Shown: one piece after another, positions 25,792 to 34,361 of the stretch | Layout of the letters: each line of letters opens with the position of its first letter | Position numbering within the stretch: the stretch's first letter is position 1 | Assembly: GCF_000147875.1 (NCBI RefSeq) | Contig: NC_014507.1 | Coordinates: 1,240,001-1,304,000 of the forward strand | Direction: 5' to 3' | Source: Methanolacinia petrolearia DSM 11571 | GTDB lineage: Archaea; Halobacteriota; Methanomicrobia; Methanomicrobiales; Methanomicrobiaceae | Length of the DNA: 64,000 bases | The notes under the pieces: model-generated | Databases searched by the model: none | Seen by the model: the letters and a program-made list of their open reading frames with translations, nothing else | What the model was told of the DNA's origin: nothing | Translations under genes and position numbers: made by a program

Positions 25792-28602
25792 ATGGATCGA
25801 ATCATTATTCGCGGGGCGAGGGAGCATAATCTCAAAAATATCACCGTTTCGCTCCCCCGTGATGAATTAATAGTAATTACAGGGGTTTCGGGCAGCGGGA
25901 AGTCTACACTTGCGTTCGACACGATATATGCCGAAGGGCAGAGAAGATATGTCGAATCGCTCTCCGCCTACGCCCGCCAGTTCCTCGGGCTGATGAACAA
26001 GCCGGACGTCGATTCCATCGACGGACTTTCCCCTGCGATATCAATAGAGCAGAAGACCACTTCAAAGAATCCGAGGAGTACTGTCGGAACGGTCACAGAA
26101 ATTTACGATTATCTCCGTCTTCTTTTTGCAAGGATCGGTGTGCCATACTGCCCGGAGCATAACATAAGGATCGAATCCCAGTCTGCGGACAGGATCGCCG
26201 GCGCGGTAAATGCCGAATTTTCAGGGATGGTGAACATACTCTCGCCGGTTATAAGGCAGAAAAAGGGAACATACCAACAGCTCCTAAAGGACCTGAATGC
26301 AGATGGATTTACCCGGGCGAGGGTAGACGACAATATCGTCCGGACCGATGATGAGGTATCTCTTGAACGATATGTCAAGCATGATATAGAGATAGTGGTC
26401 GATCGCCTCGATCCTGCTGAAGAGCGTAGCAGGCTTGTCGAAGCACTGGAGACTGCGATAGAGAGATCCGGCGGCCTCGTGATAATCCAGGGCGACGAAT
26501 CCGAGAAGATATTCTCATCAAAGATGGCCTGCCCCATATGCGGAATAGGGTTCGAGGAGCTCCAGCCGAGGATGTTCTCGTTCAACAGTCCGTTCGGTGC
26601 ATGCGAGGAGTGCAACGGCCTCGGAATAAAGATGGACTTCGATCCCGACCTGATAATTCCTGACAGGAGTAAATCGCTGTCTGATGGTGCTGTCGCAACG
26701 TACAGGAACTTCCTTGACGGGTACAGGGTCCAGTATCTTGCGGCGGTTGCGAAGCATTTCGGGTTCGATATCTTCACCCCGATCTCTGAGCTTTCCGACG
26801 AACAATATAATGCACTGATGTTCGGTTCGAACGATAAGATTAGGTTCGACATGAGAGCGAAGGGTGGAGATGCCTACTGGTCGCACAACGGTAGATGGGA
26901 GGGCCTTCTCCCGCAGGCCGAGCGGCTCTACGGTCAGACGAAATCCGAGTACAGGAAGAAAGAGCTCGAGAAGTTTATGCGGATATCCGAGTGCCCTTCA
27001 TGTAAGGGAAAAAGGCTCAAAGACAAGGTTCTTGCAGTACGCATCAATGAGAATTCAATCGTAGATGTTACCGATATGCCTGTAACCCGGTGTCTTGAAT
27101 TCTTCGAAAATCTTGAACTGACAGACAAGGAGAGGGAGATCGCAAAACAGATCCTAAAGGAGATCAGGTCGAGGCTTGTCTTCCTCGAACAGGTGGGCCT
27201 GGGATATCTTACACTGTCGAGAAATGCGGGTACTCTTTCTGGCGGCGAGGCGCAGAGGATCAGGCTTGCAACACAGATCGGGTCGAACCTGACCGGGATC
27301 CTGTACGTGCTCGATGAGCCATCGATCGGTCTTCACCAGAGGGACAACCACAAGCTGATCGAGACTTTACAGAAGCTCCGCGATCTCGGGAATACGCTTG
27401 TTGTGGTCGAGCATGACGAGGATACGATCCGACAGGCTGATTATGTCCTTGATATGGGTCCCGGCGCAGGAATTCACGGGGGATTCGTGGTCGCCGAAGG
27501 GACGCCGGGAGAGATATCGGATAACCCGAAGTCAATCACCGGGCAATATCTTTCAGGAGTAGAAGAGATCAAAGTCCCTTCGAAGAGGCGTGAATTCAAG
27601 AATTCCGTCAGGATCTATGGCTGTACGCAGAACAACCTGAAATCTGTCGATGCAAAGATACCTCTCGGGCTCTTTACCGTTGTGACAGGAGTCTCCGGCA
27701 GCGGGAAGTCCACATTGATCTACGACACCCTTTATCGTGCCCTGGTGAAGGAGCTGTACAAATCGAAGACTTCCCCGGGGTCTTACAGGGAGATGGTCTT
27801 CGATGAGAAGATAGACAAGGTGATCGTGATCGACCAGAGCCCGATAGGCAGAACGCCGCGTTCGAACCCGGCGACCTATACGAAGGTATTCGACGAGATA
27901 AGAAAGGTGTTCGCTGAGACGAAGGAGGCGAAGATCCGCGGGTACAAACCCGGACGGTTCTCGTTCAATGTCAAGGGCGGACGATGCGAGGCATGCGGCG
28001 GAGAGGGCCTGATTAAGATCGAGATGAACTTCCTGCCCGATGTTTATGTAGAATGCGAGGAGTGCAAGGGAACGAGGTTCAACTCAGAGACGCTTGAGGT
28101 GAAGTACAAGGGGAAGTCGATCGCCGAAGTTCTTGATATGACGGTCGAAGAGGCATACGAGCTGTTTGAAAACATTCCCTCCATCAGAAGCAGGCTCGGG
28201 ACACTGTGCCGTGTCGGTCTCGGGTACATAAAACTCGGGCAGAGCTCGACAACACTCTCGGGGGGAGAGGCACAGAGGATAAAGCTCACGAGAGAGCTTT
28301 CGAAGCGTGCCACCGGCAATACGATATACCTCCTCGACGAACCGACGACCGGCCTTCATTTCCATGATGTAAGGAAACTTATCGAGGTGCTTGACAGCCT
28401 TGTGGAGAAGGGGAATACTGTCGTTGTAATCGAGCATAACCTTGATGTGATAAAATCGGCAGATTATATTATCGACCTCGGCCCCGAAGGAGGTGACGGC
28501 GGCGGCGAGATCATTGCAGAAGGAACCCCGGAGGAGGTTGCTGAATCCGGGATTAGCTATACGGGAAAGTTCCTCATCCCGCTGCTGAAAAAAGGGAAAT
28601 GA
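25792..28602 (+). CDS. uvrA: Excinuclease ABC subunit A
   Basis: The 936-residue DNA damage sensor of nucleotide excision repair has two ABC-type ATP sites (GVSGSGKST near residues 31-39 and again near 637), two signature motifs (LSGGEAQRI twice) and two zinc modules (CPICG...CEECNG near 246-280 and CEACGGEG...CEECKG near 730-765). Full length matches bacterial UvrA (about 940). It heads the uvrA-uvrC-uvrB cluster, which methanogens acquired from bacteria. The start is ATG at 25792, just after ttttataagag, a TATA-like element placed too near for a long leader. Confidence 0.98.
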   Translation: MDRIIIRGAREHNLKNITVSLPRDELIVITGVSGSGKSTLAFDTIYAEGQRRYVESLSAYARQFLGLMNKPDVDSIDGLSPAISIEQKTTSKNPRSTVGTVTEIYDYLRLLFARIGVPYCPEHNIRIESQSADRIAGAVNAEFSGMVNILSPVIRQKKGTYQQLLKDLNADGFTRARVDDNIVRTDDEVSLERYVKHDIEIVVDRLDPAEERSRLVEALETAIERSGGLVIIQGDESEKIFSSKMACPICGIGFEELQPRMFSFNSPFGACEECNGLGIKMDFDPDLIIPDRSKSLSDGAVATYRNFLDGYRVQYLAAVAKHFGFDIFTPISELSDEQYNALMFGSNDKIRFDMRAKGGDAYWSHNGRWEGLLPQAERLYGQTKSEYRKKELEKFMRISECPSCKGKRLKDKVLAVRINENSIVDVTDMPVTRCLEFFENLELTDKEREIAKQILKEIRSRLVFLEQVGLGYLTLSRNAGTLSGGEAQRIRLATQIGSNLTGILYVLDEPSIGLHQRDNHKLIETLQKLRDLGNTLVVVEHDEDTIRQADYVLDMGPGAGIHGGFVVAEGTPGEISDNPKSITGQYLSGVEEIKVPSKRREFKNSVRIYGCTQNNLKSVDAKIPLGLFTVVTGVSGSGKSTLIYDTLYRALVKELYKSKTSPGSYREMVFDEKIDKVIVIDQSPIGRTPRSNPATYTKVFDEIRKVFAETKEAKIRGYKPGRFSFNVKGGRCEACGGEGLIKIEMNFLPDVYVECEECKGTRFNSETLEVKYKGKSIAEVLDMTVEEAYELFENIPSIRSRLGTLCRVGLGYIKLGQSSTTLSGGEAQRIKLTRELSKRATGNTIYLLDEPTTGLHFHDVRKLIEVLDSLVEKGNTVVVIEHNLDVIKSADYIIDLGPEGGDGGGEIIAEGTPEEVAESGISYTGKFLIPLLKKGK

Positions 28603-28609
28603 TACTGAT

Positions 28610-30160
28610 ATGAACACCGACTCTCTTCCCGATGAGCCCGGCTGCTATATATACAGGGATTCCGGGGGAACTCCCGTATATATCGGCAAGGCGAAGAATC
28701 TCAAGAAGAGAGTATCGAGCTATTTTACAGGCAGCCACGATCCTAAGACAAATGCAATGCTCGGCGTGGCCGAAGATTTCGACTACATCGTCACCAGAAG
28801 CGAGACGGAGGCGCTGATACTCGAGAACAACCTGATCAAGAGATACCAGCCGAAATACAATATCGATCTCAGGGACTCGAAGAATTATGCCTATATCCAC
28901 ATCACCGGCGGAAAGTTCCCGCGGATCGGAATCGCGAGGAGGAAAGGTGATTCCGGGGAATACTTCGGGCCGTTCGTATCCGCAAAGGAGAGGGATTATG
29001 TCCTTTCTGTCGTACGAAAGATATTCCGACTGAGATCGTGCAGGAAACTCAGGAAGCGGGCGTGCCTGAGATATCATATGGGAACATGCAGCGCCCCGTG
29101 TATCGGGCAGATCAGCGAAGAGGATTATTCGGATCTCGTTCGTAAGGCGGTCTCAGTACTGAAAGGAAATAATTCAGAGATAATCTCTTCTCTTAAGGAG
29201 GAGATGGCCGGACTCTCGGCCGCACGGGAATTCGAGAAAGCGATGGTTGTCCGGGACCAGATGACGGCGGTTCGTCACCTCTCTGAAAGACAACATATAG
29301 ACCAGAAAAAGGATACGGACGAGGATATTATTAATTACACCGCTAGGGAAGGGATCATGTATCTCATGCTCTTCTCCGTCTACAAGGGGACCCTGGGAGA
29401 GAAGAAGGAGTTCGTATTCGACTGCGACGAAGGCTCTTTCGGGGAGTTCATAATCCAGTATTATGCAGAGAATGAGCCTCCCCGTGAACTGATCCTTCCG
29501 GAGATCCCGGATGAGGCGCTTGAAGAATACCTGACCTCGGTAAAAGGAATGAAGGTCCGGGTAACTGTTCCGCAGAAGGGAGAGAAGAAAGCGCTCCTGG
29601 ATCTCGTAAAAAAGAATATCGAGTCGCTGTTCTTCGGCGGTGAGGCGAAGGTGGAGAGACTCAGGAAAGCATTGCACCTGACAGAGTCCCCCGATGTTAT
29701 CGAATGCTTCGATATCTCCCACCTGTCGGGTACAGCGATGGTAGGATCTATGGTGCAATTCCGCTACGGGAAACCGGATAAGCGAAATTACAGGCGGTTC
29801 AGGATCAAAGATGTCGAAGGGATCGATGATTTCGCCGCTATCGCCGAGGTAGTCGGGAGAAGGTATTCGCGCCTGGTCAAAGAGGAGGCAGAGCTTCCTG
29901 ATCTTATCGTAATCGACGGCGGAAAGGGTCAGCTTTCATCAGCTCTTGCAGAACTTGAGAAACTGGATGTGGATATTCCGGTCATCTCTCTTGCAAAGAG
30001 GGAGGAAGAGGTGTTTATTCCCGGGCTGTCTGCTCCCCTGCCGCTGAAGAAGAATGATAAGGCTTCGCTCTTCCTCCAGGAGATAAGGGACGAGGCGCAC
30101 AGGTTCGCAATTTCATATAACAGGCTGCTCAGGTCGAAGGAGGCGTTCGATGAAGACTGA
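28610..30160 (+). CDS. uvrC: Excinuclease ABC subunit C, without C-terminal HhH domain
   Basis: The 516-residue dual-incision nuclease of excision repair contains an N-terminal GIY-YIG domain (PGCYIYRD...PVYIGKAKNLKKRV, residues 8-32), four Cys typical of the iron-sulfur/zinc region (CRKLRKRACLRYHMGTCSAPC), a UVR helix pair near 195-230 that contacts UvrB, and the RNase H-like endonuclease (CFDISHLSG, VIDGGKGQLSSA, RDEAHRFA). Bacterial UvrC has about 600 residues and ends in two helix-hairpin-helix motifs; this protein stops directly after the nuclease domain. It lies 7 bases after uvrA and overlaps uvrB. Confidence 0.95.
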   Translation: MNTDSLPDEPGCYIYRDSGGTPVYIGKAKNLKKRVSSYFTGSHDPKTNAMLGVAEDFDYIVTRSETEALILENNLIKRYQPKYNIDLRDSKNYAYIHITGGKFPRIGIARRKGDSGEYFGPFVSAKERDYVLSVVRKIFRLRSCRKLRKRACLRYHMGTCSAPCIGQISEEDYSDLVRKAVSVLKGNNSEIISSLKEEMAGLSAAREFEKAMVVRDQMTAVRHLSERQHIDQKKDTDEDIINYTAREGIMYLMLFSVYKGTLGEKKEFVFDCDEGSFGEFIIQYYAENEPPRELILPEIPDEALEEYLTSVKGMKVRVTVPQKGEKKALLDLVKKNIESLFFGGEAKVERLRKALHLTESPDVIECFDISHLSGTAMVGSMVQFRYGKPDKRNYRRFRIKDVEGIDDFAAIAEVVGRRYSRLVKEEAELPDLIVIDGGKGQLSSALAELEKLDVDIPVISLAKREEEVFIPGLSAPLPLKKNDKASLFLQEIRDEAHRFAISYNRLLRSKEAFDED

Positions 30161-32120
30161 AAAGAAATTTAAGCTGGTATCTGATTTCGCTCCGGCCGGT
30201 TCGCAGCCGGAAGCGATCAAAGAACTCGATGAAGGGCTGAATAAAGGCGAGAGGTTCCAGACCCTTCTCGGGGTTACCGGTTCGGGAAAGACGTTTACCA
30301 TTGCCAACGTTATCGAGTATTACCAGAAGCCAGTTCTTGTTCTTGCGCACAACAAGACCCTTGCCGCACAGCTCTACAACGAGTTTAAGGAGTTCTTCCC
30401 AGGGAACAGGGTGGAATATTTCGTTTCATATTATGATTATTACCAGCCGGAATCGTATATCCCGCAGAAGGACCAGTATATTGAGAAGGATGCGCAGATC
30501 AACCCGAAGATCGAGCAGATGAGGCTTGCCGCGACTGCGTCCCTACTGTCGAGAACGGATGTTATCGTTGTCGCCTCCGTCTCGGCGATATACGGTCTCG
30601 GCAATCCGGAGAACTTCGAGAATCTCGGGTTCGAGCTTAAGGCCGGTGACCGGATAAAAAGGAACGATCTCCTGATGAAACTTGTCGATATCCTCTTCGA
30701 ACGAAACGATACCGAACTGATGCCGGGCCGGTTCAGGGTCCGAGGGGATACGATCGACCTGATACCCGGTTATTTCAACAACATCATCCGTATCGAGATG
30801 TTCGGCGACGAGATCGAGCGGATATCCGAGGTGGACAAGAATACCGGGGATATCCTTGAACCTATGAAGTATTTCTTCGTCTATCCGGCCCGCCATTATG
30901 TCATCCCCGAGGAGGAGAAGGCCGCGGCGATCGAGGCGATAAAAGCGGAGCTTGAGGAGAGACTTCCTTTGCTCGGACCGCTGGAGGCACATCGTCTTAA
31001 GCAGAGGACTCTTTACGACATGGAGATGATCGAGGAGACGGGATCGTGCAAGGGTATAGAGAACTATTCGCGGCATTTTGACAGGCGGGCCGAGGGCGAG
31101 AAACCGTTCTGCCTGCTCGACTACTTCCCTGATGATTTCCTACTCGTCGTAGACGAGAGCCACCAGACGCTCCCGCAGGTCAGGGGGATGTACAACGGTG
31201 ACCGGTCAAGAAAGATCCCGCTCGTCGATTACGGTTTCAGGCTTCCTTCGGCATTTGACAACCGCCCTCTCGTCTTTAATGAATTCGAGGAGTACATGAG
31301 GCACGTGATCTTCGTATCGGCGACGCCGGGTATATACGAGGAGGAACATTCGCTGAACGTCGTGGAGCAGATCATACGTCCTACAGGACTTGTGGACCCG
31401 CTTGTCGAGATCAGGCCGGTAAGAGGCCAGATGGCCGATGTGCTTGAAGAGATCCGGAAGACAACTGAGAAAGGCGACCGGGTGCTGATCACCACACTGA
31501 CAAAGAAGCTCGCCGAAGAACTGACCGAATTCCTTGCATCGAAGAAGATAAAGACACGGTATCTTCATTCGGATATCAAGACCATAGAGAGGACCGAGAT
31601 CATCAGGGAGCTCCGCCTGGGAAAGTTCGACGTGCTGGTCGGAATCAATCTGCTCAGGGAAGGTCTCGACATCCCGGAAGTAGGATTCATCGGAATACTC
31701 GATGCCGACAAGGAAGGCTTCCTTCGTGATTCGAGGAGCCTGATCCAGATCATCGGGCGTGCGGCAAGAAATGCCAACTCGTATGTCGTCCTGTATGCTG
31801 ACAATATGACCGATTCGATTAAGAAGGCGGTATCCGAGACCGAGCGCCGCAGGAATATGCAGCTCGAGTTCAACAAAGCTCACGGGATTGTGCCTGTTAC
31901 GATTAAGAAACCGGTGAGGGAGAAAGAGATTGACATAAAGGATATCAAACACATCCCGAAGGCCGAGATTCCGAACCTGATTATCGAGCTCGAGGCCGAT
32001 ATGGATGCGGCTGCCGAAGCGCTCGATTTCGAGAGAGCGATCGTGCTTAGGGACAGGATCAGGCAGCTAAGTGAAGAGGCGGAAGAAGGCGGCGGGAAGA
32101 AAAAAGGAAGGCGTTATTAA
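30150..32120 (+). CDS. uvrB: Excinuclease ABC subunit B
   Basis: The 656-residue helicase-like damage-verification subunit has Walker A GVTGSGKT near residues 38-45, the DESHQTLPQ helicase motif, the beta-hairpin tyrosine segment (YFVSYYDYYQPESYIP), motif VI QIIGRAARN and a C-terminal UVR motif (LDFERAIVLRDRIRQL) that pairs with UvrC. The ATG lies inside the end of uvrC with GGAGG upstream (30138-30142), so translation is coupled. Its stop overlaps the convergent DUF5591 gene by four bases. Confidence 0.98.
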   Translation: MKTEKKFKLVSDFAPAGSQPEAIKELDEGLNKGERFQTLLGVTGSGKTFTIANVIEYYQKPVLVLAHNKTLAAQLYNEFKEFFPGNRVEYFVSYYDYYQPESYIPQKDQYIEKDAQINPKIEQMRLAATASLLSRTDVIVVASVSAIYGLGNPENFENLGFELKAGDRIKRNDLLMKLVDILFERNDTELMPGRFRVRGDTIDLIPGYFNNIIRIEMFGDEIERISEVDKNTGDILEPMKYFFVYPARHYVIPEEEKAAAIEAIKAELEERLPLLGPLEAHRLKQRTLYDMEMIEETGSCKGIENYSRHFDRRAEGEKPFCLLDYFPDDFLLVVDESHQTLPQVRGMYNGDRSRKIPLVDYGFRLPSAFDNRPLVFNEFEEYMRHVIFVSATPGIYEEEHSLNVVEQIIRPTGLVDPLVEIRPVRGQMADVLEEIRKTTEKGDRVLITTLTKKLAEELTEFLASKKIKTRYLHSDIKTIERTEIIRELRLGKFDVLVGINLLREGLDIPEVGFIGILDADKEGFLRDSRSLIQIIGRAARNANSYVVLYADNMTDSIKKAVSETERRRNMQLEFNKAHGIVPVTIKKPVREKEIDIKDIKHIPKAEIPNLIIELEADMDAAAEALDFERAIVLRDRIRQLSEEAEEGGGKKKGRRY

Positions 32121-32743
32121 TCCCTGATTTCGACGAGCCCTCTCCTGAACTCGTCGACATATTCCTGCATCGAGAGGCTTCCTTCGGGGAATGGGCAGTC
32201 TATGTCGTACATTTTGTCGATCATCGGGTCCGACGGGAGGATCTTCATCTCAGTTCCTGTCTTTTCGCACGCCTCAACCATCGCCTTCCTGAACGGCCCG
32301 ATGCAATAGGCGATCCTTTTTTTGTAATTGTTTCTAGTCTTTTCGAGATAGCCTGTGAGCCTTCTGACTTCAATCCTGTGGAAGTCCGCCCGGATCTTTT
32401 CGTCTGTAGTCTTGCCCAGCATGTAATGATAGTGGGCGAACGGGTACATCAGTTCGAGTTCGGCTGGGACCGTCCCGCATGTTCCGAATATCGTGATATG
32501 GTAGCTGTCCTCCGGGAGAACGCCGTTTATTATGCTCCTGAAGAGTTTGTGCGAAGGGCTCTGGCTGTATGGTTTTCGTATTGCACAGGGAATGAATATC
32601 CCTATCTCCCTCTTCGGGATATCGTACTCGTTGATTATATAGCGGTAGGCATCCTCGAATTCCTGCCTGTAGAACGGGGGGTCGAAGATCTCGTACCTGT
32701 TACCCTCGCGATCGACAACAAATTCCGGTTCTTTTTCTGTCAA
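32117..32743 (-). CDS. Stand-alone DUF5591 protein, archaeosine-synthase related
   Basis: The 208-residue protein matches the DUF5591 domain found in the C-terminal half of archaeosine synthase ArcS/TgtA2 and related tRNA-guanine transglycosylase-like proteins, with the characteristic IFIPCAIRKPYSQSPSHK and GTCGTVPAELELMYPFAHYHYML segments. ArcS converts the tRNA precursor preQ0 at position 15 to archaeosine. Here the domain is alone, with no transglycosylase or PUA part. The start overlaps the stop of the FKBP gene by four bases. Role inferred: tRNA modification or a related amidotransfer step. The family call is made from memory of the motifs. Confidence 0.7.
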   Translation of the reverse strand: MTEKEPEFVVDREGNRYEIFDPPFYRQEFEDAYRYIINEYDIPKREIGIFIPCAIRKPYSQSPSHKLFRSIINGVLPEDSYHITIFGTCGTVPAELELMYPFAHYHYMLGKTTDEKIRADFHRIEVRRLTGYLEKTRNNYKKRIAYCIGPFRKAMVEACEKTGTEMKILPSDPMIDKMYDIDCPFPEGSLSMQEYVDEFRRGLVEIRD

Positions 32744-33186
32744 TCTGAATCTCCTTTGGAGATTATATCAACGATTTCCAGTTCGTAGACCATATCTTCA
32801 CCCGCCATGGGGTGATTCGCATCGACCACGATATATGAACCGGCCACCTTCAGGACTTTCACAAAACCTGCCTGTTTTCCGTCAAGAGAGATCTTCAGGT
32901 ATTTTCCCGGTTCCGGTTCTTCGGCAAGATCGAGTTTCTTTCTCTTCAATCGCAGGACAAGGGTTTTTCTGCATTTGCCGTAGGCTTTTTCGCAAGGGAG
33001 TTCTACGGTCTTTTTCTCACCCGGTGACATGCCGGTAAGTGCATCCTCAAATTCGGGATTGATCTTTCCTTCACCGATCGTAACAGTCTCCGTTTCTCCT
33101 TCTTCCGGGGATTCAAACGGAATGCCTTCCGAGGTTCTGCTTGAAAAACGGACTTTTACAGTATCTCCCTTTTCGACAATAGTCAT
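32740..33186 (-). CDS. Cytosolic FKBP-type prolyl isomerase
   Basis: The protein has 148 residues from the internal Met (MTIVEKGDTVKVRFSSRT). The longer open frame upstream to 33306 is AT-rich and has no FKBP similarity, so it was excluded. Short archaeal SlyD-like FKBPs have this layout: a split FKBP domain (GEGKINPEFEDALTGMSPGEKKTVELPCEKAYG) with an inserted flap and the closing strand VVDANHPMAGEDMVYELEIVDI. It acts as a peptidyl-prolyl isomerase and holding chaperone in the cytosol. It overlaps the DUF5591 gene by four bases. Confidence 0.88.
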   Translation of the reverse strand: MTIVEKGDTVKVRFSSRTSEGIPFESPEEGETETVTIGEGKINPEFEDALTGMSPGEKKTVELPCEKAYGKCRKTLVLRLKRKKLDLAEEPEPGKYLKISLDGKQAGFVKVLKVAGSYIVVDANHPMAGEDMVYELEIVDIISKGDSD

Positions 33187-33265
33187 TGCTTCCAGTATTG
33201 TTTGTCTCCTGCAATTATATATCCCAAGGGCAAAAAGGAAATAAAAATGAGTTGAATTCCGTATC

Positions 33266-33590
33266 ATGAATAATAATGATGCCGGTGTTTGTCTCGTATT
33301 ATGCACGGCAGCTCCTGAAGAATCCGGGGACCTGGTAAGTCACCTTATCTGGGAGGGACTTGCGGCCCAATGTATTCCCCGTAAAGTCGTCTTACATTTG
33401 GGAAGGAGAATGTTGCTGCGATAACGAGGATCTGCTGATAATCAAGACATCAACTGCTAAGGCCGAAATGCTGAAGAATGAGATATTGAAGATTCACTCC
33501 TACGATCTTCCTGAAATTATCATAATTCCGGTTACAGGAGGATCTGATGCCTACCTTGAATGGTTAAAAAGAAGAGTTGAAGGATGTTAG
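33266..33590 (+). pseudogene. cutA: Frameshifted cutA (divalent-cation tolerance protein)
   Basis: Frame 1 from ATG 33266 encodes VCLVLCTAAPEESGDLVSH followed by LIWEGLAAQ, the first half of a CutA1 protein, and ends at a stop near 33427. A second frame continues the same protein: NVFPVKSSYIWEGE, then NEDLLIIKTSTAK, LPEIIIIPVTGGSDAYLEWL and a stop at 33588-33590. The switch lies near 33366-33372. CutA proteins normally read LAACVN at this point; here Cys-Val are missing, consistent with a five-base deletion. The joined product would be about 107 residues, normal for CutA. It sits between two FKBP genes and overlaps the 3' end of the lipoprotein gene. A sequencing error is the alternative. Confidence 0.8.
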
Positions 33591-34195
33591 GCCTTGTCGA
33601 TATCTTCGAGAGTGATCTCGAAGTTCAGCTCTTTTCCGGCCATCATAGAATTAGCATCGACAACGACTGTATCGTTTGTGATCTCTACAACGGTCACCTG
33701 GAACAATGAACCGTCAGCACTCTTCAATATGATCTGATCGCCTTCGTAGATCTCCGTATCGTTTGAGATCATATCCCTGCTGATATTGATTAAATAGTCC
33801 GGGTTATATTCCCCGTATGCCTGATCGGGAGTCAGGTGGATGCTTTTTGTCTCTCCGATCTCCATCCCGTAAACCGCATCCTCGAATCCGGTAATCATGG
33901 ATTTATTGCCGAGCGTGAAGACGAGCGGATCACCGGGTTGGGATTCGTCGAAGACAGTACCGTTGTTGTATGTTCCGATATACTGCACAGATACGGTGTC
34001 GCCCTCTTCTGCGACAATGCCTGTGCTCGTTGTATTAATCTCCTTTGTGGCTTCCGGTGTAACAGTGAAAGTAAATTCCTCTGTTACGTTATTGTTATTT
34101 GTGTTTGTATTCCCTGTACTGTCCGTGCATCCGCTGAATAAGACCAGAAGCAGTGCTGCAGAAAGGACCAGCAGGAATGTTATTTTTTTTGCCAT
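33587..34195 (-). CDS. FKBP-type prolyl isomerase lipoprotein
   Basis: The protein has 202 residues. A signal peptide ends in a lipobox (LVLFSGC, Cys at about 22), followed by an Asn/Thr-rich linker and an FKBP domain with SlyD-like insertion (GDTVSVQYIGTYNNGTVFDES, GFEDAVYGMEIGETKSIHLTPDQAYGEYNPD, VVVDANSMMAGKELNFEI). It would be tethered outside the cell membrane and assist folding of exported proteins. It is paralogous to the cytosolic FKBP at 32740-33186, which shares the same closing strand. It is monocistronic with a 166-base upstream gap. Confidence 0.9.
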   Translation of the reverse strand: MAKKITFLLVLSAALLLVLFSGCTDSTGNTNTNNNNVTEEFTFTVTPEATKEINTTSTGIVAEEGDTVSVQYIGTYNNGTVFDESQPGDPLVFTLGNKSMITGFEDAVYGMEIGETKSIHLTPDQAYGEYNPDYLINISRDMISNDTEIYEGDQIILKSADGSLFQVTVVEITNDTVVVDANSMMAGKELNFEITLEDIDKA

Positions 34196-34361
34196 CTTAT
34201 TTCCTCAGCCTTAAAATTCGAATTTGATTTGACATATAATCTTTGGTACGGAACTCCGGTAATCAAGCAAAACCATGATGCTCATACGGGTATCTAAATC
34301 GAATTGTGGACTTGCGAAATGGAGTCTTTGTTCGTGTTGAAGAGAAAACAGGCAGAATTGA

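Noticed and set aside
33187-33306. Forty extra N-terminal residues of the cytosolic FKBP
   Set aside because: They come from AT-rich intergenic DNA and overlap the start of cutA on the other strand.
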